NCBI GenBank assembly: GCA_947000775.1
Contig: CAMQGK010000299.1
Location: 13,516,001 to 13,580,000, forward strand
Direction of reading: 5' to 3'
Source of the DNA: Pterois miles
Taxonomy: Eukaryota > Chordata > Actinopteri > Perciformes > Scorpaenidae
DNA length: 64,000 nucleotides
Position numbers and translations under genes: made by a program. Within the stretch, counting starts at the first letter, position 1; every line of letters begins with the position of its first letter. The notes beneath the pieces are model-generated. The model was not told where the DNA came from. It worked only from the letters and a program-made list of their open reading frames with translations, and made no database searches. Shown piece by piece: positions 33,010 to 43,988 of the stretch.

Positions 33010-35006
33010 GTAAAAACAAACTATTTACATAAATATACCTTAATATAAAGTTACGTTTTTACAAGTGAAGTGAAAGCCCTGCCCTACTACTTAAGTAGAA
33101 CCACAGCTATTAGCTAAATGCACTAGTAAACAGTATGCACTCACCATGTTAAAAAAAATGTACTTTATTAGTGCTGAAACAATGATTTATGTTATTTTTC
33201 AAGCATGTACTATGTTTCTAACGCCAATAAGATAAGGTTTTTTTTTATTTACAGAGACAGGAACAAATAGAGGAACAAAGTCAAAATAAATAATAAGAGA
33301 TATATAAAACTAGAATACAAATAGAAGTAAAATTGTACAAGAACAATTAAAAGCAAAATCGACAATGGTGTGGCAATAGCAGCAGAGCCAACACCAGAAT
33401 AATATATTACTACTAATGATTGTATTCATAATTATTTGCCTGTGTTTAGAAATATGTAGCCAAAATATAATATATAATGTAATCAAACAGTATATTAACA
33501 TAATATAGTACAGGGTGAAATGTAGTATTATAGTGTAACATGACATATAGTATAGTACAGAAATATAACATAGAATTTGAATTATATAATGTGGTATGGT
33601 GTAAAGTATAGTATAATGCCTAATAGAGGATGAAGGAAGATTGTTTCTTTTTGTTTAATATTTTTGAAAATTTTGAGGTTTTGGAATTTTTGTCTAACAA
33701 AAAAAAAAATCTAAAGGTGTCATCTTTTATGTTGTAGCTGGTCAAGGTGAGGCTATTTGTAACCACTTTATACACTATTGGGTAGTTTAATGTGTAATTT
33801 TATTTGTTGATCACATGTTTCAGAGGTAAAGTCTTCATCTGCCAAGTAACTACTAGCTGCCATATACATATATTACAGTATTTTGCTCTGAAATGTGGAT
33901 GTGAAATATAAAGTAGCAGAAAAAAGGTAATACTCAAGTAGAGGTTATGCTAAGTATAGAGCTTCATGCCATGGCCAGTAATAATAATCATCAGTTGCAG
34001 CATTGCAAAAGGCAACATCAGATATTCTTTGGTTACCATGAATAAGAAAAGACAGTGGGAATTGATGCTTCTTTCCTTCTTTCTTAGGGAGTTCATTGAA
34101 GAGGGAGTGGTGGATTATGCCAAGAAGAACCCTTCAACTGTCGTGTATGTGTCTCCTCAATCATGCAGGATACCGAAAATAGTTGCAGAATACTGTAAGT
34201 GACTTTGTGTTTTGACGACAGGTCTGACTAATCCTGAATTTCTTTCCTCATTATACCACACATTTTTCTGAAATATTTCTTAAAAGGTTTTGTGAAAAAA
34301 GTAGGGTGCCCCTTCTTAATCTACTAGTCCACTAATCTGTGGTTTTAGTCTTAGCCGACTAAGATTTCTTTAGTCAGTTAGTCATTTTTTTAATGCCTTT
34401 TTCATGCTGAATGACTTATTTCTAAGAAACTTATGAGCACATCTTTTGTAAACACAGGAATAAAGTGGTGCTTTTAGTGTGATTCTCTGTGGAGAAACTC
34501 GGTTTCACAGATCTGTTGACTAAATCAACTAATCGATTTCAATAAATTTATAAGACACATGAAAACTGAACTACAGTGAAGTAGTAATGCGATTTTATGC
34601 TTGTTACTACTCATAGATACTGTGGGGGGCAGTATAACACTGTTTTTTGTGAGACCTGTATTTAAGTAGCCCTGAACTGCCTCTGGGGGTTTCACCCAGA
34701 GTCACGTGTTCTTGTTGACACTGTTAGAAAAAGGTGTCTTTTTTAAAGTCATTTATGGTTTCGTAATTTCTTTTTGCCCTTCCTGCAGTAAACGGCAACG
34801 TGAGGGAAGAAGTCGTCACAAGCAAAACATCTCCACAGATTTTAGAGCTTTTGACTAAGCTGACCAATCAGTCCGGCCTGGACATCATCCGCATCCGCAA
34901 GCCCTTCCACACAGACAACCCCAGTATCCAGGGCCAGTGGCACCCATTCACCAACCGGCCCCCATCCATCAGCCCCATCAGACCACAGAAACAGGACGCT
35001 GAATGA
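32879..35006 (+). CDS. mrpl43: Mitochondrial large ribosomal subunit protein L43 (whole coding span, three exons)
   Basis: MRPL43 is a structural protein of the 39S subunit of the mitochondrial ribosome. It belongs to the L51/S25/CI-B8 thioredoxin-like fold group. Exons 32879-33009, 34088-34194 and 34789-35006 join in phase (131+107+218 = 456 nt) to 151 aa plus stop. The N-terminus MTSRGTPSRFL is close to the vertebrate MTARGTPSRFL. The hallmark SGLDIIRIRKPFHTDN and QGQWHPFTN near the C-terminus are nearly invariant. The start has A at -3. It is divergent from twnk and convergent with sema4g, as in human. Total length is near the short human isoforms; the extended C-termini of some human isoforms are not evident here. 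Confidence 0.96.
34088..34194 (+). CDS. mrpl43: mrpl43 exon 2
   Basis: The acceptor TTCTTAG|GGAG gives REFIEEGVVDYAKKNP, STVVYVSPQSCRIPKIVAEY; the donor is TACT|GTAAGT. Both phases fit. Confidence 0.94.
34789..35006 (+). CDS. mrpl43: mrpl43 exon 3 and stop
   Basis: The acceptor CCTGCAG|TAAACG completes a Leu codon: LNGNVREEVV, then SGLDIIRIRKPFHTDN and QGQWHPFTNRPP, ending QKQDAE stop at 35004-35006. Confidence 0.95.
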
Positions 35007-35344
35007 GGACTGACCAAAGCTTGATGTCAATGTTTGTGTTTAATTCCAGATTACTCTTGCAAGATTTGTCCTTTTTTTTTGAAGTTGTTCAAGTGTCTGC
35101 CATCTAAATTAAATCAATTAGTTCTCATGGTTGCAGCAGTTTTCCAATGTATGTGCTGGATGATTCTGCAGAAGAGCCCACTATCGACTGATTATTTCCC
35201 ACCATGCCTGTCTGATGGTGGCAGCAGAGCCATTTCAGCTGTGCAGAGAAATGCACACAGTACCAGTGTTTTTTAATCTCAAGGTTGTTCAAAGACTCAT
35301 TGTAGTAAAGAGCAGGACTTCGTAGCAGATGGAACTTTATATGA

Positions 35345-35350
35345 AATAAA
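35345..35350 (+). terminator. mrpl43: mrpl43 polyadenylation signal AATAAA
   Basis: A canonical AATAAA lies about 340 nt after the mrpl43 stop, in an A/T-rich stretch. Confidence 0.65.
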
Positions 35351-36344
35351 AATACATTTTAATGTGCAAATGCTGGCATTGGTGTTTAAATTTAGACTCT
35401 CCTTTGAGTAGTATCATAACAGCTTGTCAGAAGAAGATCAGCAGAGCCAAACCGACTGCAGCGGTGCTGCCTGCTTCGTTAAGTTTGACTGATTTAAATG
35501 CACTTAAAATACTTCACAGACAAGACGCATATCAGATGTACACTTTTTTTTTATTTGTATGACACAAGGGAATGTACATGTTTTTACAGTTTAATACTGA
35601 ATAGGTTTGAGGGTTTCCTCGCTGCACAGCCTTAAACAACAGAGTTTAAATGAACATAACAGATGGTTGTGTGATTGCTTCAGGGATGAGTCTTAACCTT
35701 CAGTAGCACAGAGCTGTCCTCTGTATCAGCTGGAAGAGGAAGAGAAAACTCCTCCAGAGGGTGATTTGTTCAAATTCAACAAGGCTAATGTTGGCAACAC
35801 TCCACACTGCTTTCTTCACACCATGAATTCATCATTTTTGAATGCAAAAGGCCGCTTTTCCTCCACAAATGACCTCAGTGTTCTTAACAAAAATTCATCC
35901 ATACAACCAAGTACTAGTCATCAGATGAATACAAATAAGCATGGAGTGAATGTGAAAGGTGCCCCCAGGACAGATTGCGTGTTTCTGTTAATTGATGGAT
36001 ACTAGTCTGCTGGCATACACAGCTTTGGTCGCGGGAAATGGTTTGGCTTTCTGTGAAAATTTATGTAGAATAGGAGCGTGAGATGCCTGCAGAGGAGTGA
36101 GAGACAGTAGAGCCGAGCTCTGCAGCGAGATACTGGTGCTGATTTCACTCATTTTCTCCCAAATATCTGCACTTGAGTTGCATTATTTATTAGAATGTGG
36201 ACGCTCTCTCCCTTTAAATTACCCCCAGACAGTTCCTGTTGGTTAAACGTGCTGCATTGCCAAGAAAAGTGACAAAATTTAGGGAGGATCAATTATGCTT
36301 TTGTGCTTTTCCCCCTTTCTTTAGTGTGTTATATTTTTTTTTGT

Positions 36345-37190
36345 GCATGCAAAAGGTCTGCAAAATCCACACCAAACGGAGCCACCCACAGAAACACTGC
36401 TCCTGACCAGCCTGAAAAGTCCTGCCTTTTCTTCTGTAACATGGTGATGTCACCAACTAACACATCTGCACTAGGGCTGTCAATCCATTACAGTATTTAA
36501 TTGGGATTAATTGCATGATTGTCCATACTTAATTGCAATTAATTGCAAATTCATTGCATATTTTGTATCTGTTCAAAATGTACCTTAAAAGGAGATTTAT
36601 CAAGAATTTAATACTTTTATCAGCATGGGAGTGGGCAAATATGCTGCTTTATGCAAATGCATGTAATATAGTTATTATTGGAACTCAATTAAAAATGCAA
36701 AACAATGACAAATATTGTTACTATAGTGTTCTTCATGACAAACTAGTATGACATGGTTGGTACCGATGGATTCATTAGGTTTTCTAATATATGATATCAG
36801 TATCTTCTCTCTAGATTTAAAGCCCGCTACAACCTACAAACCGCAAGTTGTGTTAACACGTTAAAGACATTAGTGACGTTAAAATGAATTTGTTATTATC
36901 GCGTTAATTTTGACAGCCCTCATTTGCATAATACCTGTCTAACAAAATCAAACAAAGCTAGTTAGAGCAGGGTCTAAAGCGTTTGGTTCAATTGACCAAT
37001 TACAACAGAGTGGGCCAGCTGACCAATCAGAGTAGACTGGGATTTTGGAGAGGGCGGGGCAGGAGGTCAAACAGAGCGATTTGGACAGAAAAGAGGTGCT
37101 CCAGCACAGCTGGTATGGAAATAAAAAAGCATATGAACATGTTCTAGTAGAAACCCCAAAATATAAGTATGAACCTCTTTAAATTATCTG
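36345..37190 (+). mobile_element. Dispersed repeat interrupted by a hAT-type MITE
   Basis: Flanks 36345-36464 and 36922-37190 match 51960-52270 in order (AAAGGTCTGCAAA, AGTCCTGCC, ATTTGCATAATACCTG, TTTGGTTCA, CCAATCAC, ACATGTTGTAGTAGAA-like). Confidence 0.7.
36473..36921 (+). mobile_element. AGGGCTGTCAA hAT-type MITE, nested
   Basis: Ends are TAGGGCTGTCAA and TTTTGACAGCCCT. Flanks ATCTGCAC / ATTTGCAT are a 6-of-8 decayed target duplication. Confidence 0.8.
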
Positions 37191-38605
37191 TTAAATTACA
37201 TCACCAAATGTAGGTAAAATTAAACTGTATATTAATCTGTTAAGCCTGTTTTAAAGCAAGGAAAGGAATTAAAGCATAATTGGCTGCTGCTGTGAAAATG
37301 TTTTCTGTTGTTTCATGCTCACTTCCTGCATTTTAATTTATCTATGGCACCAATTCCAGTTATCAGGGCCACCGTGCTCTCATCACACCCGCGCTCCCCA
37401 ATGGGAACTGGCAGAGCTAGACCCACGCTAGGACATTAAAGGCTCTAAATAAAGATGCTGTTGCTAAGTTACTGCCTCGAACGCTGCTCTGGAAATGGTC
37501 ATTTTTACCCCCCTCTGAGCTTATGTCATACCTCTGCTCTGTCAGAGTCGTATGTGTGTGCCTGTAAATGACTCTGGGATCATGTGGGCTCTGTTCCCAG
37601 TGGAGGACTGTGGCCTTGCTGCTCGCCACAAGCTAAAAACAACCATGTGTCTTGAGGATAGATTTCAGTGTGAGCATGTTTTGCATGTCACTTCCTGACT
37701 TCCCCTCAGGGCTGTTGACACTGTCTTTTTTTCCCAAGCTCCTCACATAAGTGTTTTTATCTGCAGTGGAAATTTAATGACGCCAAATAAATACATGAGA
37801 GACAAAATTAAAAGAAAGTCCTTTCTGGCTCAGGTGGTTGAGCTATCTTACAAGAAGCGAGTTGTATTCTGAGAAAACCACACAGATAAGTTCATTATCT
37901 ACATCACATAACCATACAGAATCAACTTGACAGGAAGTGTCATCATTTACAAGAGTATAATACATCACTTTTACAAAAGAACAGTGTGAAATCTTTACAC
38001 CACTTTCTTTGGCCAACACCTAGAGGAATAATCGACATAAAATATACTTGCATATTGATGCTTCACTGTGGGTTTGTGTACAGAAACAAGGTGAGTGTAA
38101 AATTGGTAGCCATACAGGATGGTAAGCTAAGTCAATAGTATACTGTACAGTGTCTGTTGTACACAGATTGTCCTTGAAGTGAGAATGAAGCAGTAGCAGC
38201 AAAGGTTGCAGATTCAGATGAAGCAACATGTGAAGGATTGTCCACAACTTATGGAAGCTTTTATACAAAACATAGTACAAATGTTAAACTTGCAGTAAAA
38301 TAAAACCTGACAAGAATGTGTCTTTACAACTAAATGAAATATGAATCACACCTATAAATTAACATAGATCCTATCCTCAATCTTTCTGAGCACTTTAAGT
38401 ATAATTGAAGGACACTGACTCTTATTCAGACTGTCTGATTCTTATGGCAAATGTATGCAATCAGCTAGAAATGTTAGAATAGCGCTCACACTAATGCAGC
38501 AAATCCAGTTGTTTCACAAACGCAAACTCAAGGGCTCTTTGAAAACTGGCTCTAATTGATTTGGGGCCATCGTGGCCATTTGTAAACTCAGCAGGGTCCT
38601 TCAGA

Positions 38606-38632
38606 GTGAGAGAGAGAGAGAGAGAGAGAGAG
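38606..38632. repeat. (AG)n microsatellite
   Basis: About 13 AG units. Confidence 0.95.
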
Positions 38633-39127
38633 TGAATGTGAGCAGGGCGAGTAATAGATGATGCTGTCATGCAGAGGTGAGGAGATGGGAAAGAGGCAGC
38701 AGAGAGGCAGCAGAGAGGAATGAGAGGAATGAAGATGAGGATGAAAACAGGTGAAAGGGCTAAAAAGGCTGACGAGAGGAAAGCTGGAAACATGGAGAGT
38801 GCAAATAGCTTCTGCCAACACGTCAATTTATATCATCATCTGTTCTCTGTATGGCTGGCCAGGACGCACAGGTCAGGGTGAATGGCCAAGAAATATTGAA
38901 CACTTTTCCAGATGAGCAACAATTATCCAGAGAAAAACATACTTAAATATGTAACCGCAGCTATGAAATGTTGTATTTTAAGATTGAAAAAAAAATCAGT
39001 AAACAAAATCTGTAGAAGAGAAATGGGGTTAAAGTTTCAGTACGCTTAAAATGGACCAGGTCATGAATCATCCATATCTAAAGGTGAATGACCAAAATGC
39101 CTGCTGTCACAGAAAGGGACACTGTGT

Positions 39128-39158
39128 CAGCTGAATGCAACTGTGTTGCATTCAGCTG
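39128..39158. repeat. Perfect 14-bp inverted repeat with 3-nt loop
   Basis: CAGCTGAATGCAAC, loop TGT, GTTGCATTCAGCTG. Both outer ends are CAGCTG E-boxes. Confidence 0.95.
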
Positions 39159-40539
39159 TATACATAAAAAGTGGCCAAATTCATTGTGCAAAGATTGAAA
39201 AAAAAAAGCCTCATATGGAAGCAGGTTAGTTTGCATCACACTGAGGCCTTTGATCTGACTGAATTTCCTCCATCTGGACCAGGACCATTTACCAGTCTGC
39301 ATAAAGTACATTTCCTGGACCATATTCTCAGAATAAAGTGGCTTACAAGGAGGACAACTAAAAACCTGCAAGTGCGAAATAGCTTCTGCGTCCTTGTATC
39401 ACCATCTGATTCCTACATGGCTAACCAGGACACTCGGGTCAAATGTTTTCTGTCTGCTTCTACCTGCAGAGACGACAGTCTCAATGCAAACAGACACCTT
39501 CGTCCTGTCCTCGTGGAGGCGAGCCAAGCGCCGCTGTTACTGTCAGCGACGCCCTGACAGATGCAGGCTGCAAGTCACAGTCGAGGGCCACCGCCGCAAG
39601 AGCTGATTCAACACTTTGCTGGGAAGACAGATCTTTATTTACCCCTGGCCGTGACACGTTTACAAACTACTCAGAGATTCATTTCAGTCCCTCTAAGTTG
39701 TACATGTACTATTTAATCATAGCGCTGCTCACCTTGCCAGGGAAGTACTGTACGCTCTGCGGTTCATGTTGTTTTGGCATTGCTCTGATGTCAGGTAAAC
39801 ACTGAGGATGCCGTTGTGGGGTGCATGTGTGAAGGTCGTCTGCACTAATTCAACAGCTCGCCACCAGCAGCTTTTTCACAGCAGAGGACCATTTAGTCTC
39901 TTTGAAAGAATCCGGACGTCTCATGAAAATCTTCTAGGTGTAATGAGTGATGGCACAAAAACAGGCTTCTGTCTGACAAAGACAAAGTAGAAATGTTAAG
40001 CTGTATAAATATAAAACAGCAAGTTTCTTTACAGCATCTCTTCTGTTTGTTTTCAGCATAGATTGCGGTTTCCTCTCAGCCTCCTGAGCCCTGAAGCCAG
40101 TCTGCGGTCGCCTCAGTGAATCCGATCAATCGGACCACAAACTGACTAATGGGCTTTAATAGACTCACGCTGCGTCAACGTCTTTTCTCACACAGCTGCT
40201 AAAAACAGAAAGTTTGCTACAGGTGTTTCCACCGGCACAACAAACCACTGACAGCTGCAGCAGCGATTATTTAAATCTACACAAGCACAGATGAAAATGG
40301 AGAAAGAGTGGTTTTAAATGAATTAAAATGTATGACTTGTCTTTCCACCTGAGCTCTTGTGTGTCGTAACAGCTTCGTAAAGTGACACTCCACGTTAAAT
40401 CTATCTTTGAGAATCAAACAGGCTTAAAAGGTAGCTGCAATACATACATAGTTTGCTCCTTAATAGAGAACAAAAGCTTGTAGCCAAATTGAATTCATGA
40501 CAAGTATTCCAGTTAATCTTTTATGACACAAAAATACCA

Positions 40540-41620
40540 ACCACATGCTGGTTTCAGGTTCTCAAATGTGAGGATTTTAAATTAGATATTTTGGGGTTTT
40601 CAGCTGTTGGGCAACAACATGCAGACGTCACACTGGGCTCTGGGAAATTGTGATGTGTGACAATCTTCACTATTTCCTGACATTTATATTTTTAAACAAT
40701 TAATTGACAACAATAATTGCCAGATTAAAGGGACTATATGTAACTTTTAAAATTATTTTATTGCAAATGAGGAAACAGGTTGTAACCTAACATAAAACAT
40801 GAGACCTTCTGTGACTTTCTGTGTTTCCTCTATCAGCCTGTAGGCCGCTTTTAATGTGAAGGATTCAGGTCAGTGTCCCAACCGATGTGACGTCATGCAC
40901 AGAGTTGGTTATAAATGGAGTCCGCTAAAGCAAACAACTCACACTGCAACACAAACTCCACAGAGGCCCAAAAAGGGCGAAGTTATATCTAATGAAGCCC
41001 ATCTTGAAAAACAGGAATGTGACCGACGTCAGGGGGAAAACTAACATTGTGGTTTGTGTTGTGTGTGCACAAGTGGCGGCGAAACAAGCAAGTAGCAGAG
41101 CAGAAGAGAGTTTATTTCTGAAAATATCAGTGAATGTACAGTGGAAGCTGCAGTTTGTGCAGAAATAAATGCTGCAGCTCCTCAAAACCGACAGGGGTTT
41201 CCTGTGTCTTGTTTCCCTGCTGCTGATTGGAGTGGCGGGGGTTAACTCTGGAGTGAGGAATGTTATCGACTCTGACCAAAACTAGGGAGTCTCCCCTGAC
41301 GCAGGAAAAATTAACACTAAGATAAACATGGATTCATGGAGGGACCTTCGTCTAATAAGCAAACATTACTGCCAAGCATGTAAAATATATAGTGATATTG
41401 TGGCTTTAGCTGTCAGTCACCTTCAGTCTCCTGTGTGTCGCCTCACTGTTTTGACCATCGCTTGTTCGTGTCTACGTAGTGCGAGCACAAGCACAAGCAA
41501 CAGGACACTGACTGTCCTTGACTTAACAGCCACAGGTGTCACTGTTAACAAGCAACTTAGGATTCTTACATTGAGTCCCTTTAAGTGATCATGAATATAA
41601 TCATTAGTTGCAGCCTGACA
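40540..41620. mobile_element. ATTAATCGATTA-type MITE split by a TTAA element
   Basis: Left part to 40728 and right part from 41581 (GTGATCATGAATATAATCATTAGTTGCAGCC) together make one copy of the family at 23575 and 25618. Confidence 0.65.
40725..41584. mobile_element. TTAA-inserted element with 7+ bp terminal repeats
   Basis: TTAAAGGGACT at the left and AGTCCCTTTAA at the right; a TTAA at each border is the duplicated target. ORFs inside (40856-41044, 41328-41588) are not recognised. Confidence 0.75.
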
Positions 41621-42483
41621 ACGGATTCCTATTTGGACAAGATTTCACCATTAAAACATGAAGCTTCTTGTAACATAATCACATATTTCTTGGATGCTTG
41701 GCCTTGTTTAAAAACTGTTGTTGATAGTAGTCCTTTAGTTTGGTAGTGCATTTATAGGAGGAGTCTGCTCTGACATCACACAAGGGGATGGGGATGGGGG
41801 AGTGTATGCCTCCTTATTAGCCACTGATGAAACACTCCTGGAGGTGTGATGCCAGCCAATTCATCCCAAACGGACCCTGAACTGCCAACATCTGCCCCAA
41901 ACCCAGGGGAGGCCTACCAGCTAAAACTACCACCTCAGAAGGATTTTGTGTAGCGTTGGCGATACAGAGTGATGACCCTATGATTATGGTTCAGTCAAAT
42001 CTGTTAACCCTCAGACCAGGGAACGGGAGCATCGTCATGTTCAACTTGCATCATGAAGAGAAAAGCTCTCAGGTTGCGGGCACATTAGGTGAAAGGTAGT
42101 TTCCAACAGTAGCCGATAGATTGATAGATTTTGGGTGGAGTATCACTTTAAGCTCCATATTACATGGCACTAAAAACCTCCACAGTCTCATGAATACGTG
42201 ATCACCTCCTGGCCATGATGTTTCATGTTTGCACTTTTGCCTCCAGACAGTCCACACTGAGGTGGCATCACTACGCTCCTCACTCATGGTGATTTTGCAA
42301 CAGTGCAGTCTGTGGCCAAATTTTTCACAGCTCCACTTTCTGAATAGCAATCTCTGGTTAGTGTAGTCCATTGTTGAAGTGGAATCATGGTCCGTTTGTC
42401 ATGGGAGACACAGGAGGCTGCACACTTCAGATCAGGTGAGGACACGATCTGCAGGTACTCCTACTGGGTAAATAACAGCAGCG

Positions 42484-42489
42484 TTTAAT
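42484..42489 (-). terminator. sema4g: Possible sema4g polyadenylation signal ATTAAA
   Basis: TTTAAT on the plus strand gives ATTAAA on the minus strand about 75 nt after the stop. No AATAAA was seen on the minus strand in the next several hundred bases, so the assignment is tentative. Confidence 0.3.
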
Positions 42490-42561
42490 ACAACAGTCAG
42501 TTCTCCCCATAGCTACGGGTCACTGTTAGGGGTCAAGATAAATGCGACTGAGAGGGGCATC

Positions 42562-43529
42562 CTAGATGGAGCTCTCATCAGGCTGCAGGTCCAGCTGTGA
42601 GTGTTTCCTCTGCTCCAGGATCCTGTTGAGCTCCTCTGTGAAGGAGTGGTAGAGCGGCGACATGCCCTCGTGGTCGGCCTGCCTCAGTAGCACGTAGCTG
42701 TTCCCGTTCATCTTCCTCAGCACGCTGGGCAGAGTGGCCGAGAGCCCGTTGGCGTAATCCATGTTGGGCAGTGGAGGAGGCATGGGAAGAGGAGGGGCTG
42801 GGGGAGGCGTTTTGCATGGCGAGAACTGGCCCTCACCTGCAACTATCTGAAGGAAGCCATCACCCATGTCCCCAAAGGTTGGCACCGAGATGGAGCGCCG
42901 ACCCTGGCGGCCATTGCAGTGGCTGGAGATGGTTGTTAGTTCCAGATGGGAACTCCTCTTTCTCTCAGAGGCCCCCAGGACCTGTAGCCCCTGCTGGGAG
43001 AACTTTCGGTCCTGTGACACCCGTCTGGTGCAGAAGCTCACATAAAGCAGCACCACAGTTAACACCAGGCAAAGCCCTCCGAGGACCGCCACCAGGGAAA
43101 TGTACACGGCCTCCATGTGTCTGTAGGTCTGGAACGCTGCTCCCGGAGGCAGTGGGGCGGGAGGTGATGGCAGAGGCTGCTCAGTGGGGCTGCTGGTGGA
43201 GAAAACAGTCGGGCTGGACACTGTAGTGGGGTTAGTCGTGGCCGTGGGCTCCACAGGGAAGTATGAGTCTGTGTGCACCCTCACTGTGTAAAGATAAATC
43301 AGGACTGAGACGGAGTTCTCCACAGCGAAGCAGCGATAAGACCCGCTCTGCTGGGCACGAGCTCCGATTATGAGGAGGCCATCTGTGCCGATGCGGTAGC
43401 CTGAATTGAGACCGTATCCCTGGAGTTCTTTGCCATTTAGCGTCCAGCGTGGAGTTGCCAGGTTGGAACGCAGTTCACACTGGAGTAGCACGTCATCACC
43501 CGACATCACAGAACGTCTCCGATGGACCA
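42562..43529 (-). CDS. sema4g: sema4g last coding exon: Ig domain, membrane helix, cytoplasmic tail
   Basis: Acceptor CGGTCAG|TGGTCC; runs 322 codons to the TAG at 42562-42564. It contains an Ig-like domain (VLLQC ... SYRCFAVEN), a P/T-rich stalk, a membrane span, a stop-transfer CTRR, a tail with TPPPAPPLPMPPP and an end resembling SEMA4G (RKMNGNSYVLLRQ, DESSI). The antisense 151-aa ORF over it is a shadow. Confidence 0.96.
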
Positions 43530-43951
43530 CTGACCGATAGAAAGAGAGGACAAGAGATATCAGATGGCACTAAGATAAGATAAGGAGAAGAGAGGAAGTT
43601 AAAGGGGTGGAGAATGTGAGAGAGACAGCGTGACAAAGTGCAGCAGGACGGGGAGATGACTATACAAGGAGATGTCGGGTCACAAAAGTCATGGTTTCAA
43701 AGTGAACCACCTCCACCTTTCAGTATCACTTTCCATCACATTTCATAAGCCTCTTTAAAGGTAGTGAGCCCTGCAACGCAGCCAGCATGACCGCCTGACC
43801 TCCAGCGAGAGAGGAACTGATTAAAATGTGAATGCTGGGACCTGGGGGATGGATAAAGAACATACACCTAATGAAATCTCTTAATAGCTGCTAAATGCTT
43901 GAGTTTTCAGACAAAAAAAGAAGTGCTGGACTGTTTTCACCTCATAATCTG

Positions 43952-43988
<37 letters not shown>

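Larger units (their letters stand above)
35351..42483. other. Convergent intergenic region between mrpl43 and sema4g
   Basis: No recognised exon. It contains the nested repeat at 36345-37190, non-repetitive blocks at 37300-37700 and 40000-40420, a GA microsatellite, a perfect 14-bp inverted repeat and a nested TTAA element at 40725-41584. The 128-aa plus ORF at 39171-39557 has no family resemblance. Confidence 0.55.

Noticed and set aside
39171..39557. 128-aa plus ORF in the mrpl43-sema4g intergenic region
   Set aside because: No domain, no splice or composition support; partly overlaps a local duplication.
42771..43226. 151-aa plus ORF
   Set aside because: Antisense shadow of the sema4g last exon.
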